Below the pieces are notes generated by a model. The model searched no databases and was not told the origin of the DNA. It saw only the letters and a list, made by a program, of their open reading frames with translations. The position numbers and the translations under genes are program-made. A DNA stretch of 64,000 nucleotides from contig CM060734.1 in the NCBI GenBank assembly GCA_030704615.1, positions 54,948,042 to 55,012,041 of the forward strand. Reading direction: 5' to 3'. Within the stretch, counting starts at the first letter, position 1; every line of letters begins with the position of its first letter. Shown here piece by piece: positions 31,949-45,035 of the stretch. The stretch comes from Takakia lepidozioides (taxonomy: Eukaryota; Streptophyta; Takakiopsida; Takakiales; Takakiaceae).

Positions 31949-34900
31949 ATGGCGGTTGGCTCGACAGCAGTGGCGTCCCGGGCAATTATCTCTGGGGTGA
32001 TTAATCCGGATCTACGACTTGCTTCCACTACGGAGGACTCATCTGTGACATTTCGAGTTTCGCACATAGGATCATGGTCTTCGTCTTTGAGAGGAACAAA
32101 AGTAGGAAATGACTTCGGCCAATGCAAAATCACCAGAAGAACTGCTTCTATCAACGTGGTTTCTCCCAGGGCTGTGTCTGATTCGCAAGTTTTTGGAGAG
32201 AGCTGCTTGGATCCAGATGCTAGCAGTGTAATCTCCTTTATAGTGGCCCCTCAGATTTCCAAGTCAACACTTGCGAGTTTCTTTGTGAAATCCGTTGCAT
32301 CGTATTTTACAAAATAGATTATGATCGCTACTCCCTCAATGTAACCTGCAGAGGAAATTGGCAATGTAAGAATCGAAAGGATTGTTGTCCCCTTTAAACA
32401 GTACTTCAGGGCAGATGTATATACACGGGGAGAAATAGTTGATCTTTTGAGAGGAGCGCCTAATGCTCCATGGCAGCTGGGAAGAACGTTGGGTGGGTAG
32501 CTGGTAGCTCACTGTGCTCACAAACTCTTCCATGTTAGATGAGCCAGGTTGATTCCTCGCAGCTCGCTAGGAATGCAGGCGAGTGGAAGTTTTATTGTTT
32601 GAATATGTTCGTAGTTGATGCTGAAGGTGGTGCTTAAGTCTGATGGTCTAACAAAGGAATGCCTTTCCCACTGGCAGAGCGTGTTGGGTATCATATTGGG
32701 AGATGGAAGGGAGTCTCGATTGTACCCCTTGACTAAGAAACGTGCCAAGCCCGCTGTGCCTTTGGGTGCCAACTATAGGCTGATCGACATCCCTGTCAGT
32801 AATTGCATCAACAGTAATCTCACCAGAATTTATGTCCTCACCCAGTTTAACTCTACATCATTAAATCGTCATTTGTCACATGCCTATGCAAACAATGTGG
32901 GGAGCTACAAGAATGAGTGCTTTGTAGAGGTCTTGGCTGCGCAGCAGAGTCCTGAGAACTCAAAGTGGTCTCAGGTAAGAAACCTCCCTTTGCATGCAGG
33001 GTTGATGAAATTGGCAAATTCTTTTGCTTCATAGTCTGGCACAGAGTGGCTAGAGTTGCACTCAAATTCTGACTTGCGTTAGTTTGATTTACCAGAGGGA
33101 GGACCAAATGCAGCTTAGAAGAGAGTTCGTCACTATCCACAGGAAGCTCAAAGAGCTTAGAAATTTATTGCTGTAGTGACTCTCATCTTGTTATGTCACG
33201 GTCTCGTGAGCTCAGGTCTCTAATATCCGTTTTGTAAACCAATAAAAGTCCTTGAGGAAGAGGGAGACTGATAGTTGGGTTTGCAATTGTCCTCAATCCT
33301 CAAAGTGTCTCAGTCTTGTAGCATGCTTGATGGCCTGTGAGCATAAGGGGAGAGAGGGAGCCGTGATTGGAAGAAATGAAGGGAGGTGACTCTTTTAAGG
33401 AATCCTGGATTGATTTCCTGGGACTCAAAGCTTACCACTCATTTGAGTTATGGGGGTCTTTGGGCTCTGCATTGCTTCATTGCAGGGGACAGCTGATGCA
33501 GTTAGGCAATATCTGTGGCTATTTGAGGAGGTGAAGTTGCAGGAATATGTGGTGTTGGCTGGGGACCACTTGTACCGCATGAACTACCAGAAAATTGTCC
33601 AAGTTCACCGAGACACAAACGCTGATATCACTGTGTCAGCTTTACCCGTGTGTGAAACACGTGCCACTGACTTTGGATTGATGAAGATCAATGACGACGG
33701 GCGTATTGTGGAGTTTGCTGAGAAACCACGAGGAGATGCTCTCAAAGCAATGCAGGTGAGCTCTTGAGGGAGAAGAAATGGTTTTCTTTTCTTCTACATC
33801 ACCAAGGAGACCAGTATATTCATTCTTATTCCATCAGGCTGTAAGTAGTTAGCTGCAAGATCAGTCCAAATAATAATCAACATGTTAAACCAGGGCCTCC
33901 TGAAGATAAGCAAGGAAGAACCTATTATAGCATGCATGTGTTGCAAATATCTCTGAAAACAGAAGTGTGCTGGCCTCATCTATTTGAGTCTGTAACAGAG
34001 AGATGCCCTGACTGGGCATCAGCACGCTGTGAATGTGCTATGCACCTCTAACGCAATAGTCTTCTGAGGGTAATTAATTCCAACATAGTAAGTTATAACT
34101 AAGCCTGATGTTCAAACAAGCTGGTCATAGGAAGTTTGGCTGTTGTTGATTTAACTGGTCTTGACAGCAGCATTGTCATGTCAATCTCGGTAGCACTGCT
34201 ACTGAAGCCCTTACCACAACAGAGATGTGACACATAGTAGCTGTTGAAACAGTAATGCTGGTCATCTTGTTCTGCAGAATGTAGCTTTCTGGTCCGCAGG
34301 GACACACAAGACAGAAGCAATTTCTAAAGCAATGTTAGGGATCAAAGGGATTTTCAGGAGCAAGGATATTATGACCGTTTTTGGGAGAGGAGAAGTACAA
34401 AGGTTCATATGTCCACAGGATTGACACAGAACATGTACTCACAAGACTTTATTTGCCGTAGCCTTGTGGCCATAGACCCCACTCTCAGATTGAGACAGAA
34501 GAGAGGGAGAGTTGAGATTGAGATTTTTGCCATATGTTGCTGGGCTGCCCTGCAGAAATTGCCACTTTAGGAGTTTTGGACTTGGTCACAAATCGCCAGA
34601 GGATTTATGCATGTGCTAACTAAGCACTGTTTATGTGATGTCTGGGAGAAGGTGAAATAAACTCTTGTGCTCCGCTGCCTGGTTCATAGTGAGTGGTCCT
34701 GTAGCAAGTCTGGTGGTTGCTGACGCTGTCCAGGACCTTGGTGACACTAGTTCTTGCTTGGGTCACAAGAACAAGTAGCTCAACACTTCAGTGCTAATGA
34801 ACTAGAGTTTGTTGTAATACTCTATTATATCTGCAGTGGATAGGTGAGGATTCAGGAATGCATGGAGATCAATTTTAAGCTTGCAACTACTTCAAGTAGT

Positions 34901-37772
34901 TCAACATGCCAATAGAAAAATATTAGCTCTGAGGATGGAGAAGGAAGAGCCAGGAAACTACCGGGTGTAGGAGGAGCTTCCAATTGCATCAATTTACCAA
35001 GAAGATGATTTGTTGCTGTAGTATCAGCAAGCCTTACCTGTCTACATTTGTCTAAGTCAGTGATTTCTTTGTGATTCCATATAAGAGAACTTGAGATGTA
35101 CTTGCTGATGTCCTGTCAAACAGGTTGACACGACAGTGCTGGGGTTAGATGCAGACAGGGCCAAGGAGATGCCTTATATTGCCAGCATGGGTATCTATGT
35201 GGTCAACAAGGATGTCATGATCTCATTGCTGCGAGATCAGTTCCCTGAAGCTAATGATTTTGGAAGTGAAGTCATCCCTGGGGCCACAAAGATTGGGATG
35301 AAGGTCGCTTTCTATCTTGAATATCTGTCTATCTGGTGGGATTTCTATGCTTTTCGATCCAAATGATTATGGCTCCCTAGCACCCAGCTCAATCAGGACT
35401 TCTGACTTTGACACAAGAATGGGTATAAGTAATTTTCCGACATTACCTGGGCAGAAATTGAGATGCAGAGAATCGGGTGGATTTTCTGGTTCTGCATACA
35501 ACCCTCTGGAATTGCTTTCCTTTCTCTGATCATAAGGTCAGGATTCTTGCCTAGAACACAAAGAATATGAAAAGGGTGGGAGAACCTTTCTGACATTTCC
35601 TTAGCAGCAAATTGATAGGGATGCTGAGAGAGTGTCTTGGGGTCAAGGAGGTCTTCAGTATGATAGCCAGCCATTTCATTGACTGAAGAGATGGCACGAG
35701 AGTGACTCATTACATTCATTTTAACCCTCTGAAACCATGCTAACCCACTACTTGACCAAGTCAAGGATCAGGACTGTGATGGCTGAAAGTGTAGTCAATG
35801 CAGTTCATATCCTGGGCAAACTCATTTGCTTAAACAGTACACTGAAGAGCGGGGAAAGGTTTCCAGTTTATCTAACCTGATGGGATTCAGGTGCAAGCAT
35901 ATCTGTATGACGGATACTGGGAGGACATTGGAACCATTGAGGCTTTCTACAACGCCAATTTGGGCATCACAAAGAAGCCTATCCCTGATTTCAGGTGAGC
36001 AATTTAACACAGGTGGAGAGGGTGTGGCGAATGGTCCCAAAGCCTTCATCCAAGAGTGGATTGTATGTTCATTTTCTGATGTAATGATTGGTGTAAGATA
36101 TCAACCACTCATCCATCCCAAGAGTTGTGATCCAATGTCATCTTTGCTTTTCAGATTCACCAAAGGTTTGTCGTATTTACTGATTGATCACACCAAAGGT
36201 GTGGTGATTATGACCGCAGTTTCTATGACAGGTCTGCTCCAATTTACACACAACCTCGTTTCCTGCCACCATCCACGATTTTGGATGCTGAAGTAACAGA
36301 CAGCGTTATTGGTGAAGGTTGTATTATGAAGGTACAACCGTCTCTAGGATATTCTAGCCTTGGGCTGTACTCCAGTTGAGAGCAATGCATTGTCAGCAAC
36401 TTCTTGGAAAATTTTAATTCCGCATAGTAAGCAGTAAGTGACTGTATCTATAACACTCCTCTAGGAGCTGCCTGGGCTGTTCTGTCTATTCTCAGAAATT
36501 CAGCAAGAGTGGCAGAGTTGATAAGTGATCAATGAGACATATAGAGAGAGGTTTAGTGAATGATTTCATTTTTGTAATGTTGGAACTGGATGGCTTGTAG
36601 AACTGCAAAATCCGTCAGTCGGTGATAGGGATAAGGTCATGGATTGCTGAAGATGTTGTGATCGAAGAAACACTGCTTATGGGTGCAGATTATTATGAGG
36701 TCTGTTAACTCCCCTTGATGCTGTTTCCACAGTAAAGTAAGAACAGCAATCCACCTCTAATTTAGCTGAGCTAGCTGGCCCAATATTCTTGATTTCAGTA
36801 GCTGGGACTTGTAGTCTTGACGCTATTCTTTCCTTGAAGAATTAGTAAGACTATTACAGGTTCGATGATGGAGTGCCCAACACTCCACTTTTCACGGAAT
36901 CTAGCAACCTTCAATGCTTGTATCTTGCTTTCCTGCTTCTTTGAACTTCCAGTGGACGTTTATAGAGGTTTTATTTCTTGCTTTGTCCATAAGCTCTTTG
37001 AGCTTTCCGGCGGACGTTATAAAGTACGATTTCATTTCATTTCATTTCAGACACTGTTTCTTTCGTTTTGAATGCCCCTTTCACTATAGACCTGTCTCTG
37101 TTGGATGGTAGACGGACGATCAACGAAGAAAATTGTGGGCATCTGGTGGTATACCCATGGGCATCGGCAAAGGTTCAGTGGTGAGGAGAGCCATTGTTGA
37201 CAAGAATGCACGAATAGGTGACAATGTGAAGGTATGTTTGTTCCAAGGAAAGTTCATGTAGCCTTAACTTGTACACACAACTCCATTTTTGTGGATAAGT
37301 TGCTAAAGGACAAACATAGTCATTATGGGGCACCGCGATGAATTCACTAGACTCTCCTTGCTTATGCTATATGCATTGAATAATGCATCCAGTCAGCACA
37401 AAGGGGTGAAGGAGATGGGGGGGGGGAGGGGCACTAGGCCCTACGATGCTACTAATCCCTGGCAGCTTGAGCTCAATCCTATAATGGGTAATGCATTTGG
37501 AAAAAGCTTGGCATATTGGGGAACAGGGAGAGGTTTGAAAGAGTCTCAATATTGTGTGCCGTGTGTGTGCGAGAAAAGCGGAGGGACGAAGAAAGCAGAA
37601 AAGACAGGAGAGAGAGCCTGTTCATCCATGCAAACTAACACCCTCCTCTGTTTAGATTGTGAACAAGGACAACGTGCAGGAGGTAGCGAGGGAAATTGAC
37701 GGGTATTTCATCAAGAGTGGCATTGTCACTGTAATGAAGGATGCTCTGATTCCAAACGGAACAATCATCTAA
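31949..37772 (+). CDS. APS1: ADP-glucose pyrophosphorylase small (catalytic) subunit, nine exons
   Basis: Makes ADP-glucose and PPi from glucose-1-phosphate and ATP in plastids, the committed step of starch synthesis. Exons with consistent phase: 31949-32227, 32678-32974, 33486-33755, 35124-35303, 35891-35994, 36220-36331, 36601-36699, 37112-37231, 37656-37772; about 525 residues. Exon 1 is a Ser/Arg-rich plastid transit peptide ending 'SPRAVSDSQ'. Small-subunit type is shown by [43 protein letters not shown] (catalytic Asp), [10 protein letters not shown] (Glc-1-P Lys), [33 protein letters not shown] and the C-terminal activator segment '[15 protein letters not shown]'. Odd point: the N-terminal glycine loop, normally GGGAGTRL, reads GDGRESRL, although the following [15 protein letters not shown] is intact. 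Tail to tail with FPGS, 0.9 kb away. Confidence 0.95.
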
Positions 37773-38655
37773 CGCAGATATTCCCAACAGCTAGTGGGGA
37801 CAGTGCAATAACAGGAGACATTCCTATTGTAAATGTTCTAGAATAGATTGCTTCTGCTAGACCCCTCTTCTTGTACCGGACACTCTCTATCAAAGTGGCA
37901 TATTTTTCTCATTCACGAGTCCCATGTTTTGCGTGAGGGGTCTTTCATGAGCTGTCAGCCTCATCATGTCATAATAGAGATTCCACTGGGGCAAGCTGTT
38001 CAGACTATTGTCACCCTACTGGAGTGAGCCCCTCACAAAGATAGTGTGTGTTCCCTCCTGGGGTCTATGGCAACAACGCTATGGCATACGTCTTATGAGT
38101 ATATTCTATCCACCAGCCACAGGGTCTGGCACCAAAGGTACAGCATGCAAACTATGATGAGTATCCTGTTGGATTCAAAGTTGATATCCTCAGGACATGG
38201 AGGTTCTTTCAATCTCTACTTCTCTTTCATTTTTGTCACCGATCATACAGTGCAATGCAAGTGATTTCTAACATTGGCCAATCATGGCTTTCTATGGCTA
38301 ATCCGGCTTGTCCATTCTCAGATGCAGGCTGACATTGCACTGGCTCCATCTGCCACGCAGTTGTGGCCACATTGTGCATCAAGAATTATGCACAGCCCCT
38401 ATACTAGCTTGGTGAAATCGAGTGCGAAAGACAGACTTGGTCATCAATTGCAATAATCTCGTGGCTGTTGGCTACAAAGGAGGCTTGTGTGGGCTAGCTG
38501 GGTAACTGACAAGAGCTGGAAGACTTCAATTGAATTTTCCCCGGTGCCACTCAACACAAGAATGGCTACCCTAGTAGCAATACCAGACTCCTGACCTACC
38601 TGGCCCTGCCACTGAATTCATAAATCCAATTCCTAGCAACTGAGACAGCAATTGG
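37773..38655. other. Intergenic between convergent AGPase and FPGS genes
   Basis: Holds the 3' UTRs of the two convergent genes. No further gene is seen. Confidence 0.5.
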
Positions 38656-41600
38656 CTAGCGCTTGAGAAGTTTCAAAAGATCTCCAACCAGATAGAGTGA
38701 GCCAGTAACCAGGACCTGTACACACACCCACCAAGCATGATCTCCTTGTCACTTCCTCTGACTGTAATATTGTGAGTCAAACAAGGGGCAAGCTGCAGTA
38801 TAAGCTACCTGAATACGGAGCTGTGGGTGTTGTGTGGAGCAGCTGCGGAACCAGTCCAATGCAGCAGGCAGTGAGCGCAAGACTGCACTGGATGGGCCTA
38901 GCATTTCCTGCTGAAAGATACCCTCTGGCTCATCCTTCAACCCAGACAACAGCTCGCTGCAAAGCTCCTTCCTCTCATGTGAAAGAGCAACACCACCTGA
39001 CCATACTGCATTCATTACGAACAGTTCCCACCATGTGCGGAAAAAGAAATTGCAGCTTAAACGGCACTAATCTATCATTACGTAGCCCCCACAGAAATTG
39101 GCACCTACTGGAGATTTGAAGAGAGCAGTATTAGAGGCTGTTGTCTGGGCAGGTGAGAGAAAAAGTAGCATGTGGATACTGCAAGATACCACTTTGATAC
39201 GACTTCAGAAAATTCCAGGAAAGCTTCTACTGCGAGAACTCACATGAGGATTTGCAATCAGCAATCCAACCAACACTGGCTCCAAGCCTTGCGACTCACT
39301 AAATACCCATTGGTTACCCATACGATTTAATGTTGGAAACGCATAATCTGGGGATAGCAATTGATCGGGTTTTGCATTGAATGTACATGGTGCTGGCACC
39401 CAGATAAATAGAAGCAGAAAGGAGTGGTGTCTTCTGACGCAGGAGACTACAGTTCCATCTCCTGCCGAGTCATCTTGATTTGACCCACCTGTGCACAAAT
39501 TTTAATCTGCCATTCATTGTTCAAGAACAAAAGATGACCGTGGGCGAACCTCAGCCGACAACTTGAGTGAGAGAGTAGACCTGAAAGCCTTGATTGGCGT
39601 AGTGACTCCCAATGTCGCTGCATCACTTGCTGCCATGACACATCAGAATGTGGCGAGGTGCCAGGTGCTGGCCCATCCATTGACGTATAGCTGGAATGGG
39701 GTGGCACAAAAAAGGCCATATGCAGCGGCATCCCTGCATCATAAGCTCACCAGCACTTCTATTCACCCCAAAACCTGATTTGACTTTGGAGGAGACCCCT
39801 GAACTGAACTAACCTCTGTCACAGATATGTTCCAACCAGAGAGAAGGGTATCAGAGACAGGCATAAGGAAAGCAACCAGCCAGGGTACCTTTGCGCACAC
39901 AGGTATTGATGACAGGGGGCAGCAGAGACAGCGGATCACGCTTAGGCATGCAGTTGAACAGTAGCACCTGCCAACCAAGGTGGACCCTCTCAAGGTGAAT
40001 CTAGGTGTTTCTGGAGTATGCGGAGTTGTCCCAGAAGGATAGCCAGAGGTAAAGACAGGTCAAAATGTCTTATTCCAAAGAGAGACAACGGAGTTTGGCT
40101 ATGCAATGCAACCTCTCTAGCTCGGAAGTAAATGAGACTGGCACCCTCAAGTAGATGATGGACCGCTGCACTGCAATTTTGAGCATGATACTTGATGAGT
40201 GACACAATCAGATGGAGTATCTTGGCAAGGATGTGTCCTCCAGTACAATGGCAAAGCATAAGAGACTGACCCTCCTGACCAAAGAGTCCTTGCCACTCCA
40301 CTTGTTGCCATCCAAGCTAGTACTTGATGACTGCAAATTGTGGCAGCCATTTGATTTGTGTTTCCATGTGTCATCCTCTGCTTTCAGAGTGGCACAGAAC
40401 CAGTTGGCACAAGCCTCCATGCTTTCAGGACTGTGGGCTCCATCCAAATAGAATGATAGATGGCCAGACTGGTCATGGATAATGTCTCCACGGCCTGGCC
40501 ACCTTGTTGTCCTGAGGCCCCTCAAGTACGCCTCTGGAAGTCTGCCCTGTTCTACTGCCTGCCAGACAACTGCTCACATTAGTACCGCAAGAGTAAGACC
40601 TAACAAGTGACCTTATGTATCTGCTGAAGACTTTTGTATGCCTGATCTCAAGAAGCATGGAATGGATGTCCTGATCTGGGCTGTGCAAAGGATGGGAAGG
40701 CTCACCTGTTGGAGCTGGTGGGCATGCTCAGATTGTCCACTCCGCTGAGCCCAGCGCATGCACAGGGCAACAGCCACCGCGGCATTGATGCGCTGATGCT
40801 CCCCTCCCAGCCCGAGTTGCAGTTCCTCAAGCCCATATGTGTCCAGCGATGGGGCAGTCTCCAGCGATATCTTTGCGAACAATCACAACCAAGCATAAAA
40901 TTTACTTCTCTATACATCCTTCAATTGGAAGACTTCAATTTATAGACAAATGTGGCACGTACAATACCAAACAAAGAAATTGAGAGATGCAGTATAGAAA
41001 CTTACTGCCAGTTCCTTGGCCCTCTTCTGAAGGGCAGCCATTGCTTCTGCAGGCTGCGGAGATGTGATCGCTGGAACACCTGCCTTCACACATACACCTC
41101 ACAATGCCACTAAGACTTCCCCTCAGAAACATCACACAAAAATTTTGCTCATCAAGAACACATCATCACCGTCGTGCTGTCTGTGCAAAGCTCAAATACT
41201 AGAACTTCTGTGCCACTGGAAGCCAAATGCTGGGGCAAAGATGGTGCTATTACCTTGAAGATGCCTGCTTTCTCGCCAGCAATCTCTGCCAGGGTGTCCC
41301 CTGTTGTTCATGCATACACCCTCAGACCTTCGAACACTAGTCTCACTATCACTGGACAAAGGAGCTCTTGCCCAGAGCTTATGAAGACTTTGTGCAGCCC
41401 TTTTACTCATGAATTTGTTCTCAAAATCACTTCATGTTATGCACAGCACACAGAAGATTCTTTGAGACATCAGCGCTAGTCTGATGTTAAGGGAAAAAAA
41501 AGTCTTCTGCAGTGCCTGTAGAGGCAGAATCCCACCACATACACTAAAACAAGGGTAGAATGATGGAAAAAACTTAGTTGCTGACAAGAAGTGGGTGTAC

Positions 41601-44137
41601 CGAGCAGTTCCATGTGATCATATCCAAGTGAGGTGATGCCGCAGACCACTGGTGACCTCACCTGCACCCACAAGTACAAGTGCCATGCAGCAGCCAAGGA
41701 CAAGTAGGTACAGTGCCTTCATCACCTGCTAAATCAAAACCTCTATGGACTAGGGAGGCTGAAACTGAAACAAAAGAACCAGCGGAAACAAGGGGAAAAC
41801 AAGAGATGCAGTGGGCTGATGGCATTGACGACTAGTCACAAAAACTTTCAGCTATAAGAGTCATAAGAAGAGGTAAGGGGCTTACAATATTGGTGGCGTC
41901 AAGGCGGCCACCAAGGCCAACCTCAAGGATGGCAACATCCACCTACAGTCATAGCAACATCTCTTCAGACATGTCTCACGTGCCACATGCCACTAATACG
42001 AAACCAACTTTTCATGCTTCCCTAATAAAACCAGATGCAAGCATCCTCCTGTCCTACAAATAGGGAACTAGCATATACAAAGCCTTCTACTCTTTGCTTT
42101 ATTTTGCTTCCATTTTCTACTCCGTCTTAGAGCATCTTGTTTGCTAGTTGGACAAGAGCTGTTGAACCAGTGGGTTAAGACGCACATGGTTGGCAGTAAA
42201 CATCCTTAGAGCCATAAGCGTAAGGAAGCGGAAGAAGCCTGGCATCTCTCCTCCTGCTGCTGCATTGACCTATCCACCCTCAGGTAGCATAAATCACCAA
42301 TCAGATGATCTGGATCTTCGCTACAAACATAGCACTTATCCAGCTTTACCGTGAGATCAACCCACAGATATGAATCTATAAGTTAAACATCCTCACACGA
42401 AATAACCGTCCTAATTAGCAATCAAATGCATTGCAATATCAACCACACAAGGGAAAGCATGCAATGGCAAACCTGAAGACGATCCCAGCACCACCAAAAA
42501 TGTTCTGTGAAAAAGTCCTCTGAGACCTCCACACTATTTGAAAAGCACAACCAAGGAATCAATCAGATTCTCACTTGCCTATGCTGCAACTGCTTCACCC
42601 AGAACTGGAATCATCAACCTTTCAAGAGAGCATATAGTTCCAGTAGAAGAAGGCAGGTGCAGATGCTGTAGGTGCACAACTCAAATGCCCTTCAACCTCC
42701 ACAATGAGGTAGATTGGAGGGGTAGACCACTGAGATTGGAATTCTTGCAATTCGTGCTTGGTAGACAGTGAAACGCACTTCACCAAAAAGTTGACATTAT
42801 GGTTCAAACTAACTGACCCATCAAAACGGAAGCGTTCACGAACATGAAAGAGGTGTGGGGATGTAAACAGTCCTGTCCGAAAGCCTGATGCCCTCAGCAT
42901 GCTCTCCGTGAAAGCACATGTAGAACCCTGCTTCCCTCCACGAACCCTTGCCTTAGCTCCCCATTGCAGATATCATACCACCTATTCTCACTCTGAACAA
43001 GAGAAGGTGGACAGCAGCAAAAATCCAAACTAACTAACAGTGGCAAGGGGACAGGACATTGCATACGTTGGAAAACAATAACTAATTAAAAAACCTTGAA
43101 CAACCAAAGAACCTGAAAAGAAAATGGGAGTGTGTGCATCCATAAGTCATCACCTTTCCCTTCGTTCCAGCTACATGGATGACACTGAGTCTCGACAATG
43201 GCTCCTCCAGCTCCAATACCTAGCATTTAGCTTTTCGTCAAAAGGTATTACAAAGTGAAATTCCAGCCTTTGCTTAGGCCTGGGCTTCCTCTTCCCAAAT
43301 ACCATTCAGTCTATCCCTCAATTGTATCATATTTCATGGATCAGGAGTTAGATATACATTGCACCAAATAAACTGTGTCGTTTACCCATCACTGGTAGAC
43401 ATTCCTTACTTAATGCCCATAATCAGAAAGCATACACAACATTCATTGCTGTGGGGTTCAACAGGCATAAAACAGGCCTGCAAAAATTGCTGCTTGGGAA
43501 CAAGTGAGGCGACTTTATATGCTGAACACACTCTGTTAAGGAAGGACCCTGACAGCGATAACTGGCCATTCGCCCTAAGGCTCACACCATGCCATGGTCC
43601 TGTCAGCCAGGCACACCCACCTCCGTACCCAGAAAAAATCTCTGCGAGAGAAGATAGCAATGAAAGCAGAGAACGAATACATCAGGGAAAGTTTTCAAAT
43701 CCTCCTCTCTAGTACCCCCTTCCATTTCCGTCCTTTCTCAACAGCTGCCACCAACAAAACTATTTTTCCGCACTCCACCATAACAAACACTCTTGCCAGC
43801 TATCTATCAACTAATCTGGATGGCCAATCCCAGCTGTGTGAAAGAAAGTTAACAGCTTCATGGTTAAAATACCCCGGACATTCTGTACCACACCGCATGA
43901 ATTATGCCTACCGTCTATGTTCCTGTAGCTCAGACTTGACAGTGGCTCGAATTCACGAGAGGCTAACGAGACTGAAAATGTGTAACCCACAACCTTAAGA
44001 TGGTAGAATGTCGACTCGAAGTGGGCTGCCCAATTAATAGCTCCGGTGCTTGGATCCACGTCTGGCCTGCGATTGATGAGTCCATTCAAGGCCACAAGAG
44101 CTTCATCATACGTCCGGTGGTGCATCTGTTGCGCCAT
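38656..44137 (-). CDS. FPGS: Folylpolyglutamate synthase, about 14 exons
   Basis: Adds gamma-linked glutamates to tetrahydrofolates using ATP; plant isoforms work in cytosol, mitochondria and plastids. Minus-strand exons can be followed in family order: 44137-43994 (MAQQMHHRTYDEALVALNGL), 43219-43154 (ATP loop VIHVAGTKGK), 42927-42818 (GSTCAF, TGLFTSPHLFHVRERFRFDG), about 42523-42474 (TEHFWWCWDRLQ), about 41943-41889 (DVAILEVGLGGRLDATNI), about 41675-41245 (VVCGITSLGYDHMELLG and EIAGEKAGIFK), about 41096-41007 (VPAITSPQPAEAMAAL), about 40882-40707 (LGLGGEHQRINAAVAVAL), about 40527-40350 (TTRWPGRGDI, FYLDGAHSPESM), about 39970-39890 (VLLFNCMPKRDPLSLL), about 39720-39600, about 38917-38809 and 38715-38656 (VLVTGSLYLVGDLLKLLKR*). 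I see no break in the parts read. Met 44137 is the first in-frame Met after an upstream stop; no clear transit peptide is visible. Confidence 0.93.
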
Positions 44138-45035
44138 GGCCTCCCGGAGGTGATCTCGCAGTGCAGTTAGAATCTCTCTTGCACTCTGTAGACCGTACAG
44201 GCCCCAGGTGCGAGAAACACGGACTACCTCGCCCTCAGTTGCACATGCTTGATTGTAATCGAGCTACAACGCTTTCAGATCACTTCCTCCATGATTCTAG
44301 CCTTGGTGGGTGGTCGACGAACTTCAAAAAGGTCACGGGCTGGGTCTGGAAGATGTATCCGACTTCTCATTCATTCCAATTACGTAGAGATAAAAGCGCG
44401 GGATAATACATAATACCTACTTACCATAGAAATAGAGGTAGGAACCAGGAACTAGGAGCTTGGAACTTGGAACCAATCTTTTCTGATTAGTATGGTAACC
44501 CACTTGTTTTGAATTGTTATTCCTGTTTTAGTTGCAAGGAAGAGGTTTGAAGGGAGTCTCTAGTTGTGAGCCATGGTTACTCCCCATTGTTTGTACAACA
44601 ATAATGGCAGACAGAATTTCCCACGTCCTGTCTCATGGTGATATTTTTGAACCTGCACGACTGCAGAAGACAATGGTGCCCCTGTAATGCCTCGTGACAA
44701 TTTCAGATGGCTGTGGGGCCTTTGCATCTCCTACTGGCCTGTCTGCTTGTGTTCCTCCTTGGTGGGTATTGGGCTGTTCTCCCTCTGTTGGTCCAATTTG
44801 AACAAGTGTCTTCATGAGATATGGACTTCTCCTGGGGTATAATTGTTAAGTCACTCACTGGTTTTCAGTCCGACTGCACACTATGTAGGTCCCCTCTTAA
44901 GTATAGTGGAAGCTGCCGATCACAGACCTTCAAAGAAGTTAATGGCCGCCCCAGCTTCCGTAGTAAAGAGAGAGGGCAAGATAGTAAAGCTTACCAGAGC
45001 CTGCTTCGTTCTTCTGGAGAAGACAAACCCGATTA
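44138..45035. promoter_or_regulatory. Divergent upstream region between FPGS and the sugar transferase
   Basis: About 0.9 kb between divergently transcribed genes. It contains a short 'ggaac'-rich run (44430-44475). Frames at 44821-45046 may hold a first exon of the downstream gene, but I cannot fix it. Confidence 0.4.
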
